A stretch of 5,922 nucleotides of DNA from positions 1-5,922 of the forward strand of contig CAMYKE010000100.1 in assembly GCA_947258895.1 (NCBI GenBank). Direction: 5' to 3'. Shown here in pieces: positions 1-5,227 of the stretch (position 1 is the stretch's first letter; the number at the start of each line of letters is the position of its first letter). Under the pieces are notes generated by a model. The model was not told the DNA's origin. It worked only from the letters and a program-made list of their open reading frames with translations, and did not search any database. Made by a program: the position numbers and the translations under genes. This DNA comes from an uncultured Pseudomonadales bacterium (lineage in GTDB: Bacteria > Pseudomonadota > Gammaproteobacteria > Pseudomonadales > IMCC2047).

Positions 1-20
1 GAGTGAGATTTGTTCCGTTG

Positions 21-60
21 AAAGCCGGGATCAATGTATCACTTACTCCCGCCCGGCTTT
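21..60 (-). terminator. Hairpin, probable (bidirectional) transcription terminator
   Basis: A perfect 9-base inverted repeat pairs AAAGCCGGG (21-29) with CCCGGCTTT (52-60) across a 22-base loop. It lies about 50 bases beyond the stop codon of the minus-strand pentapeptide channel gene. Read on that strand, the stem ends in TTT. The symmetry means it could also stop transcription entering from the left. The long loop and short U run make it weaker than a textbook terminator. The rest of bases 1-110 shows no gene. Confidence 0.45.
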
Positions 61-110
61 AGGGGTGGGACTTTCGTGACGTTCCTGGAGGTGGGCTAGC
101 CGCCATATGT

Positions 111-1277
111 CTAGCTTCGCCTCGCCACCTTGGTTGCCAGAATCGATATGAGTATCCCGAGCATCACGTAACCGATGATAACCTCCAGCATCACCAGACT
201 TGCAGCCAGGGGGGTACGGGGTGTGACATCGCCGAATCCGAGCGTAGTGAAGGTAACGACGCTATAGTAGATCGTAGTAAAAGGACTCCAGCCAAGGGTC
301 TCCTGCTCCGCAATCGCAAAAGCCGCTTCTCCCAGACAGTAATAAATCACACCAAATCCGAGTGAGATCGCCAATGACCACAATACCACGCGAAACATCG
401 AACGGCCGCAATCGGTTACCCACAACCATAGATAGTAATTGGCCGGGTGCGCCTCCTTGTATTCCTCGATAAAATCCTGGTCCAGCGCCGAACGCCGAAA
501 TACGGTACTGCCATGGCAACTGGCCACGCGAATGCCGCGATAACAGGCTTTTCGATCGAATTTGATTCCGCCTACCTCGGCGTCGTTGAAGTTAGTGGCT
601 TTAAGACTCGCACCACACACGTTCGCGTCATGCATTATGGCACCGCTTACATTGGCATGATCCAGATCGGCGGCTGAAAAGTCTGCGCCAGTCAGATCGC
701 TGCCGCTAAGGTTGGCACGCCTCAAATTGGCCAGGGAGAGGTTCAACCCGATCAACTTGTTGTTGGAAAGATTCGCCTGTTCGAGAACCGCGCCGCAGAA
801 CTGAACCCCTTCAAGATTAGCGCCGCAAAAATCGGAGGCATAACAATAGGCGTCGGACAGGTTGGCATCTCGCAGATCGGCATCCAGGAAACGCGGGCCC
901 TGGCGTGCCGCTCCCAGCTTTTTGCTGTTTGCGGCGCAGGTACCCGATAAGTCCGCGCAACACAGATCGGCACCGGTAAAATCTGCCAGCATCAGATTAC
1001 TCTTGCAGAGTATCGCGTTCTCCAGGTTGGCGTCTCGCAGGTCGGCATGGACCAGTTGTGCACCTACCAGGCGCGCCTGTCGCAGCGACGCACCATGCAT
1101 GATGGCACCGCTTAAATCAGCGCCCGAAAGGTCGATTCCATCGAGCTTGGCGCCGGATAAATCCGCGCGCTTCCCCCTCACCTCATTGGATAGTAGCCAG
1201 TCGCGGTGTGATGCCAGAATTTGTGTAAGTTCGTCTCTACGCCCCATTGAATGAATTTGCTCGTACGCAGTTAACAA
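111..1277 (-). CDS. Pentapeptide-repeat protein fused to a C-terminal two-TM potassium-channel pore
   Basis: This is a predicted inner-membrane cation channel with a large cytoplasmic solenoid. Residues about 36-240 are tandem A(D/N)Lxx pentapeptides, such as ADLSG and ANLSG, which fold as a right-handed quadrilateral beta-helix. A short non-repeat break sits near residues 113-129. Residues about 294-314 form the first membrane helix, 331-343 the pore helix, TLGFGD at 345-350 the selectivity filter (a variant of TVGYGD) and about 358-380 the second helix. This matches the Ion_trans_2 type of pore. The solenoid-pore fusion recurs in bacteria, but its ligand and role are not established. The protein has 12 cysteines, mostly in the solenoid, which is many for a cytoplasmic domain. 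The 388-residue reading uses a TTG start (1277-1275). An ATG at 1247, giving a start MGRRDELTQ and a 378-residue product, is equally plausible; neither has a strong ribosome binding site. It is transcribed divergently from the FHA gene, so a functional link to the plus-strand cluster is uncertain. Confidence 0.93.
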   Translation of the reverse strand: MLTAYEQIHSMGRRDELTQILASHRDWLLSNEVRGKRADLSGAKLDGIDLSGADLSGAIMHGASLRQARLVGAQLVHADLRDANLENAILCKSNLMLADFTGADLCCADLSGTCAANSKKLGAARQGPRFLDADLRDANLSDAYCYASDFCGANLEGVQFCGAVLEQANLSNNKLIGLNLSLANLRRANLSGSDLTGADFSAADLDHANVSGAIMHDANVCGASLKATNFNDAEVGGIKFDRKACYRGIRVASCHGSTVFRRSALDQDFIEEYKEAHPANYYLWLWVTDCGRSMFRVVLWSLAISLGFGVIYYCLGEAAFAIAEQETLGWSPFTTIYYSVVTFTTLGFGDVTPRTPLAASLVMLEVIIGYVMLGILISILATKVARRS

Positions 1278-1528
1278 AACCAGCTCGATCTAATAGTACC
1301 GATGGGCGCGGTTGAATACTAGGCCGCTACCGGGCTCGCACGTTAGGCACCGCGGTTGGTTCCGCGCTTTACCGTTGTACGGCCGACCGTTGGCATCGAG
1401 CTGGAACGCCGGGGTAGAATCGTGTGTATGGAAGTTTGGTTGCCGATGGCTTTATACTCTATGAGTGCACAAAGCTGGCATTGCGATAGCAGGTCCCCCA
1501 TTTTTCAACGGATTAAGACGCCCCTTAC
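1278..1528. other. Divergent intergenic region
   Basis: This 251-base gap separates the minus-strand channel gene from the plus-strand triple-FHA gene and must hold promoters for both. I see no RNA gene in it. The only recognisable control signals are a sigma-54-like element at 1476-1491 and an isolated TATACT at 1453-1458, which has no good -35 at the right distance. I could not identify a convincing promoter for the minus-strand gene. A small plus-strand reading frame starting at 1356 runs through here into the FHA gene, but it has no coding character. Confidence 0.6.
1476..1491 (+). promoter_or_regulatory. Sigma-54-like (-24/-12) promoter candidate
   Basis: The sequence TGGCAT, five bases, then TAGCA matches the RpoN consensus TGGCAC-N5-TTGCA at 9 of 11 fixed positions. 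It also has the required GG (1477-1478), ten bases, GC (1489-1490) spacing. The predicted transcription start is near base 1502, giving a leader of about 27 bases before the ATG at 1529. I did not identify an upstream activator site. Match and location are good, but a single short motif can arise by chance. Confidence 0.4.
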
Positions 1529-2770
1529 ATGCTTAAGTTACAGTATCGCGGTCAACCTGACCGGTACGCCAAGTTGGTACCACCCACGGTAACAATTGGT
1601 CGAGATCCCAAGAATCAACTCGTGGTCGATGATCCCACCGTGTCAGACTTCCACGCAGAGATCAGCCTGAAGGACCAACAGATTTTTGTCATGGATCTAC
1701 TGAGTAGTTCCGGGACCTTCGTGAACGACAAGCTGATCAAAGGCCCTCAGCGGCTGCAAGCCTGGGACGTCATTCGGGTGGGTACTGTGGACCTGGAGAT
1801 CAACGATCCAAACCAGCACAGACCCGGTGAGTGGGCGTTACTGGCTGATTCAGAGCTGCTTGGTGGGCAACAATTCGTATTACTTCCAAAAACCACCGTG
1901 GGTCGCGAACGCGGCTGCGATTTCGAAATTAACTCCCAGCACCTGTCGCGACGCCATGCGGAAATCCATATCGAAGATGAGCGGTTACGGATCGTGGACC
2001 TGGAATCGCGCAATGGAACCTTTATCAATGGAGAAAGAATTACCGAAGCCTACGCCAGACCGGGAGACGAGATACGCTTCGACCAGCAAAAGTTCATCAT
2101 CGCCGGACCAGTAACTCAAGAACCTGAAAAATCTGCGACGGAGGACGAAAACACGCAGTTGCGTACCGAGATCGAGGTACAGGATGAAACCCTGGTGCAG
2201 ATGATTGACGGCGATGCCACCCAGATACTGTATGAAGAGGAGACGCAAATTCTCCCCTCGATGGCCTCACAGCGGACCTTTCTGGTTGAGCTGGATTCCG
2301 CATCCGGGGATGAATTGCGCTATTCGCTGGACCGGCCCGGATACAGCATCGGTCGTAGTGGCGAAAATGATCTCGTACTGGCAGACGCCAGTGTGTCCAA
2401 GCAGCACGCAGTGCTTATCCAAACCGATGGCCAATGGAGCGTCGAAGATCGGGAATCTCGCAATGGTGTGTTTGTCAACGGCGAGCAGGTAACCCGGGCA
2501 TCACTCAGTGATGGCGACCTGTTACGGCTGGGTAAGCACGAACTGCGGTTCGAGCGGGAACAGACGGCAACGCAGCTCGAAGTCGAGAATACCGACCGCA
2601 CGATGGTCTTCACCGCCCCCCAGATGAATCCTTCACCCTCGAGCCCGGGGCTCAGCGCAAAACGCAAAGACCGGACAAGGCTCCCCACCTGGTTTCTTGG
2701 CAGCCTGCTATTTGCGCTTTGCCTTGCGGCTGCCCTGTTCATTTTTCTTCGGCGCGCGGGCACGCTCTAG
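1529..2770 (+). CDS. Triple FHA-domain protein with C-terminal membrane anchor
   Basis: The 413-residue protein has three forkhead-associated domains, which bind phosphothreonine peptides. FHA1 (about 2-92) shows GR at 24-25, SxxH at 39-42 and SSGT at 60-63, where the usual asparagine is Ser61. FHA2 (about 105-192) is canonical: GR 125-126, SRRH 140-143, SRNGT 160-164. FHA3 (about 250-342) has GR 275-276, SKQH 290-293 and SRNGV 310-314, with Val replacing Thr. The linker 195-245 is acidic and holds repeated Thr-Gln motifs (ENTQL, DATQI, EETQI); another, ATQL, lies near 347-350. These could be kinase targets. After a Ser/Pro/Lys-rich stretch, one hydrophobic helix (about 386-407) is followed by RRAGTL, so the protein is probably tail-anchored with all FHA domains in the cytoplasm. 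There is no enzymatic domain, so it is likely an adaptor or scaffold responding to a Ser/Thr kinase not seen here. The start ATG is the best available, but the ribosome binding site is weak. Confidence 0.93.
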   Translation: MLKLQYRGQPDRYAKLVPPTVTIGRDPKNQLVVDDPTVSDFHAEISLKDQQIFVMDLLSSSGTFVNDKLIKGPQRLQAWDVIRVGTVDLEINDPNQHRPGEWALLADSELLGGQQFVLLPKTTVGRERGCDFEINSQHLSRRHAEIHIEDERLRIVDLESRNGTFINGERITEAYARPGDEIRFDQQKFIIAGPVTQEPEKSATEDENTQLRTEIEVQDETLVQMIDGDATQILYEEETQILPSMASQRTFLVELDSASGDELRYSLDRPGYSIGRSGENDLVLADASVSKQHAVLIQTDGQWSVEDRESRNGVFVNGEQVTRASLSDGDLLRLGKHELRFEREQTATQLEVENTDRTMVFTAPQMNPSPSSPGLSAKRKDRTRLPTWFLGSLLFALCLAAALFIFLRRAGTL

Positions 2771-2813
2771 TGCGTACGAAAGTCGATTGCTACCATCCTA
2801 CGGTCCCGGGAAT

Positions 2814-2840
2814 TTGCACTATCCCACTGGCCGCCATAAT
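2814..2840 (+). promoter_or_regulatory. Weak sigma-70-type promoter candidate for the peptide gene
   Basis: TTGCAC (2814-2819) and CATAAT (2835-2840) lie 15 bases apart, shorter than the preferred 17. They lie 45 bases upstream of the peptide start, in the 114-base gap after the triple-FHA gene. No terminator is visible after that gene, so read-through from it is an alternative source of transcript. A 9-base direct repeat, TGCTACCAT, occurs at 2788-2796 and 2842-2850 around this site. Confidence 0.3.
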
Positions 2841-2871
2841 CTGCTACCATTTACTTAGATTTCCAACCTAT

Positions 2872-2878
2872 GGAGGAA
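2872..2878 (+). promoter_or_regulatory. Strong ribosome binding site that fixes the peptide start
   Basis: GGAGGAA is a near-perfect Shine-Dalgarno sequence, six bases before the ATG at 2885. An in-frame ATG at 2870 overlaps this site and would add five residues (MEEYQ), so it is very unlikely to be the real start. It is by far the strongest ribosome binding site in the window, consistent with a highly translated small product. Confidence 0.85.
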
Positions 2879-2884
2879 TATCAA

Positions 2885-3067
2885 ATGGCGAAGATTGTAA
2901 TCAATGACCTGGCAGAGAGCGTCGATCTCGACCAACAAGCATTAGCCAGCATCTACGGGGGTGCCAGCGCGAGCGTGCAAAAACCTGATCCGATTGCAAC
3001 CCTGATCGGCAAGGGCAAACTGAATCTGCTTGAACTGGCGCGCGCCAAGCGGCTGCTGCGCAGATAA
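2885..3067 (+). CDS. Double-glycine leader peptide precursor, putative secreted cationic peptide
   Basis: This 60-residue precursor has two parts. Residues 1-26 form an acidic leader, MAKIVINDL then ESVDLDQQALASIYGG, ending in Gly25-Gly26. This fits the double-glycine leaders that C39-peptidase ABC exporters cleave, as for class II microcins and bacteriocins, with hydrophobic residues spaced before the GG. The predicted core (27-60, 34 residues) has no cysteine. It carries eight Lys/Arg against one Asp and one Glu, for a net charge of about +6. A Gly/Lys hinge (IGKGK, 41-45) leads into an amphipathic C-terminal segment ending in RLLRR, which resembles membrane-active peptides. No modification enzyme is visible and the lack of Cys argues against lanthionine bridges. 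The gene sits between the triple-FHA gene and a NodT-type outer-membrane channel gene, supporting export. Antimicrobial, signalling or other roles cannot be told apart from sequence, and I saw no separate immunity gene. Confidence 0.85.
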   Translation: MAKIVINDLAESVDLDQQALASIYGGASASVQKPDPIATLIGKGKLNLLELARAKRLLRR

Positions 3068-3115
3068 ACTCGCCGCCAACACGATCCTGTTCCGAACGTA
3101 ATCCCTGCAATTGAC

Positions 3116-3152
3116 GCGCCCCCTGATTCGGGGGCGCTGGAGCCGTCTTTTT
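3116..3152 (+). terminator. Probable intrinsic terminator after the peptide gene
   Basis: GCGCCCCC (3116-3123) pairs perfectly with GGGGGCGC (3130-3137) around a six-base loop, making a very stable 8-bp stem 48 bases after the peptide stop codon. A run of five T follows at 3148-3152. The gap of ten bases between stem and T run is longer than usual, so termination may be partial, or the hairpin may mainly protect the 3' end of the short peptide mRNA. Confidence 0.5.
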
Positions 3153-3236
3153 GTTGGGCTTCGCACAACTACATCTCCCCATTGGTGGGTCAGCACCGTA
3201 ACCCGCTGCGTGAATCGCGTCTGCACAGTCGATATC

Positions 3237-3261
3237 TGTTTACATTTTTTTATAATAAACA
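3237..3261 (+). promoter_or_regulatory. AT-rich promoter-like element with flanking inverted repeat
   Basis: A perfect TATAAT (3251-3256) follows a run of seven T. The six-base inverted repeat TGTTTA (3237-3242) and TAAACA (3256-3261) brackets it and could be an operator. No good -35 hexamer lies 16-18 bases upstream (GTCGAT at 17), so this would be a weak or activator-dependent promoter. If used, it would give the NodT-type gene a leader of about 420 bases. Confidence 0.3.
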
Positions 3262-3686
3262 ACATCTTAGCTATATTCATATGCCCGAGCTCTATTTCTG
3301 GCCTATATCTTGCTGTATCGCTAATGAGTACAGACGCAGCGGGACTGCGACGATTGCATTCTGCAGGGTTGATTTCATCTAAACTCCACGTTCAAGTTAG
3401 CGAGGCGAATGTCTATGGATTTTCAAGAGCTATATCCTGCCGTGAAGCGGTATTTACAAACGGGAAAACACCTTGGCCCAGGTAGCATTTGGATGCACCC
3501 GTTCGCAACCATGCGCGATAGACGGCTCTGCAAGGATGAGGCTCGAGAAGCGCCCGCTGCGGGAATATTGACTTCACCAAAGCGTTCCAGTACTTTTCAC
3601 ACGAAATCAACAGTGCCAACCAACTATGCCCCCGCCCTCCTCGTGTATGCGGAAAATCACAACCACATATCTCGAGGTAAGCAGCT

Positions 3687-5144
3687 ATGCTCGCGCTGAT
3701 TGAATTGCCACAACAAAGAAATAGCCCCGCAAATCCCGGCATGACACTTCCAGCACACGCGTGTTTCCAGGCATTGTCGACGCTGTTGTTCGCAATGATA
3801 CTCCTGATGAGCGGCGGCTGCGGCAACCTCTCGGGCCCCGACTATCAAGCGCCCACGGCGCCCGGCAAAACTACCTGGTCGAGCGATAACCTGGTACTCG
3901 ATGAAGTGATTCGGCCTGACTGGTGGAAATCGTTTCAAAATCCGGTGCTGGATCGACTGATTACGAAGGCCATAGAGAACAATGCCGATCTGAGCGTCCT
4001 CGCCGCGCGCGTCGATCTGGCAGAAGCATCGATTAGCCAGGCAAACGCCACCCGCCTGCCTACACTCGATGCCGCAATCGGGAGCACCGTACAGGGCTTC
4101 AAGGGCGCTGACGCGTCGAATCAGCAAAGCTATTCCACCGCCATCGGTTGGGAACTGGATATTTGGGGCAAACTCAAGAAAGACGTAAAAGCACAAAAAG
4201 CGGCCGTACAGGCTAGCGAGGCCGAATGGCGGGCGGGCTATCTGGAACTGGTGTCCAACGTTGCAGACGCCTATTTCACGTTAAGCCAGTATGACGAACA
4301 GATACAGTCGCAGGAGGCAGCGCTCGAGAACGGCGAACGAGTTCTGGTTATCTACCAGTCGCTGTATAAGGAGGGCATGATCCCCCAGACGCAGCTCGTG
4401 CAACAACAGGCCGAAACGAACCAATTACAAAAGGATTTGATTGAACTGCAACGACTGCGACGACTGGCAGAAAATTCCCTGGCAACGTTAACTGGCACAC
4501 CTGCTGGCGATCTGTATCTGCCCGCCCAGAAAATGCGTGACTCGGTGCGGCTGATCGATGTTCCTGCGGGGCTGCCCTCTGACCTGCTCAAACGCAGGCC
4601 GGATATCGTTGCCGCAGAATATCGAGTACTGCAAGCTCACCACCTCCTGGGCCAGGCACAGTTAGCCAAGCTGCCTTCGATCCGGCTGACCTCCAATTTT
4701 GGCAGCACCAGCAGTGCGCTTTCCGATCTCCTGAACGGTTGGAATTTTGGTGTAACGCCCATCTCGACGATACCCATCTTCGATCCCAATGTCCGCGCCC
4801 GTGCAAGAGTGAGCAAGGCGCAAGCACAGCTCTCCGAGGAGGAATACCGCCGCGCGGTCATCAGAGGTTTCGAGGATGTCGAAAATGCCCTGGTTAATCT
4901 GTCCAGCCGCAAACTGCAGCATGCAGAACTCGAATCACGGCACGCCAAGCTGAATATGGTTTCGCAGCAGATCAATCTGCAATTGCGCGAGGGCATGGTT
5001 TCACAACTGGACGTATTCGAGTCCGAGCGCTCGCTATTGGCGGCGCAGCTCGCGCTCATCGCCAATCACCGACAGATTCTTTCCGATACAGTGGTATTAT
5101 TCAAGGCACTTGGTGGGGGATGGCCGACCGTTACAGTTGAATAA
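3687..5144 (+). CDS. NodT-family efflux/secretion outer-membrane lipoprotein (TolC-like)
   Basis: The 485-residue product is a trimeric outer-membrane channel subunit that works with an inner-membrane pump and a periplasmic adaptor. A signal sequence covers residues 1-44; if the alternative ATG at 3741 were used it would be a more usual length. SGGC with Cys45 as the probable lipidated residue is a loose lipobox. It is followed by the family hallmark GPDYQAP at 50-56. Two outer-membrane efflux repeats follow, at about 80-265 and 295-480. Typical signatures are GWELDIWGKL (154-163), AYFTL (195-199), KRRPDI (302-307) and LPSI (329-332, often FPSI in relatives). Length is normal for the family and there is no frameshift. 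GAGGT at 3674-3678, eight bases before the ATG, supports the 3687 start. No adaptor or pump gene lies beside it in the window, which is unusual for RND operons, and the nearby GG-leader peptide suggests it may serve peptide export instead. The substrate is not determined by the sequence. Confidence 0.95.
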   Translation: MLALIELPQQRNSPANPGMTLPAHACFQALSTLLFAMILLMSGGCGNLSGPDYQAPTAPGKTTWSSDNLVLDEVIRPDWWKSFQNPVLDRLITKAIENNADLSVLAARVDLAEASISQANATRLPTLDAAIGSTVQGFKGADASNQQSYSTAIGWELDIWGKLKKDVKAQKAAVQASEAEWRAGYLELVSNVADAYFTLSQYDEQIQSQEAALENGERVLVIYQSLYKEGMIPQTQLVQQQAETNQLQKDLIELQRLRRLAENSLATLTGTPAGDLYLPAQKMRDSVRLIDVPAGLPSDLLKRRPDIVAAEYRVLQAHHLLGQAQLAKLPSIRLTSNFGSTSSALSDLLNGWNFGVTPISTIPIFDPNVRARARVSKAQAQLSEEEYRRAVIRGFEDVENALVNLSSRKLQHAELESRHAKLNMVSQQINLQLREGMVSQLDVFESERSLLAAQLALIANHRQILSDTVVLFKALGGGWPTVTVE

Positions 5145-5165
5145 GATTCACAATATCTGTATAAC
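5137..5165 (+). promoter_or_regulatory. Sigma-70-type promoter for the FHA-FHA gene
   Basis: TTGAAT (5137-5142) and TATAAC (5160-5165) are separated by exactly 17 bases. The -35 matches consensus at four of six positions and the -10 at five of six. The -35 overlaps the stop codon of the NodT-type gene. The predicted start near 5172 leaves a leader of about 55 bases before the ATG at 5228. No hairpin terminator is visible between the two genes, so read-through is also possible. Confidence 0.45.
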
Positions 5166-5227
5166 GCGCACCAACCCTGTTTTTCTCAGTTGTTACAGAC
5201 CTATCGCCCGCTGCAGATCAGAATTAG

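Larger units (their letters stand above)
3068..3686. other. 619-base region without a convincing gene
   Basis: Between the peptide gene and the NodT-type gene I find a terminator-like hairpin, an AT-rich patch with a TATAAT box (3237-3261) and the ribosome binding site of the next gene. The remaining reading frames have poor coding character. The longest plus-strand one that leads up to the next gene (3409-3699, 96 codons, starting MSMDFQELY) has a weak ribosome site, overlaps the NodT start by 13 bases and has a composition unlike a folded protein after residue 30. The region may be a long 5' leader, a gene remnant or an untranslated RNA; the sequence does not decide. Confidence 0.5.

Noticed and set aside
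107..148. A 14-codon plus-strand frame (MSSFASPPW...) after a GGAGGTG sequence at 87-93
   Set aside because: It lies antisense to the end of the channel gene, the ribosome site is 13 bases away and the product has no recognisable character.
862..1254. A 130-codon plus-strand frame opposite the pentapeptide gene
   Set aside because: Antisense shadow of a repeat gene; Ser/Arg/Ala-rich composition is typical of a wrong-frame translation.
1356..1592. A 78-codon frame in the divergent gap
   Set aside because: No ribosome binding site, overlaps the well-supported FHA start and has no domain-like sequence.
2320..2763. A 147-codon minus-strand frame inside the triple-FHA gene
   Set aside because: The FHA motifs on the plus strand are unambiguous; the opposite frame is Ser/Arg-rich and without motifs.
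2870..2884. Upstream in-frame ATG extending the peptide by MEEYQ
   Set aside because: This ATG overlaps the Shine-Dalgarno sequence that serves the ATG at 2885.
3409..3699. A 96-codon plus-strand frame just before the NodT-type gene
   Set aside because: Weak ribosome site (GCGAGG), overlaps the next start, and only the first 30 residues look protein-like. It could be a gene remnant but is not supported as a gene.
3413..3826. A 137-codon minus-strand frame considered as an immunity protein
   Set aside because: It overlaps the signal sequence of the NodT-type gene and shows no coherent membrane helices or known family motif.
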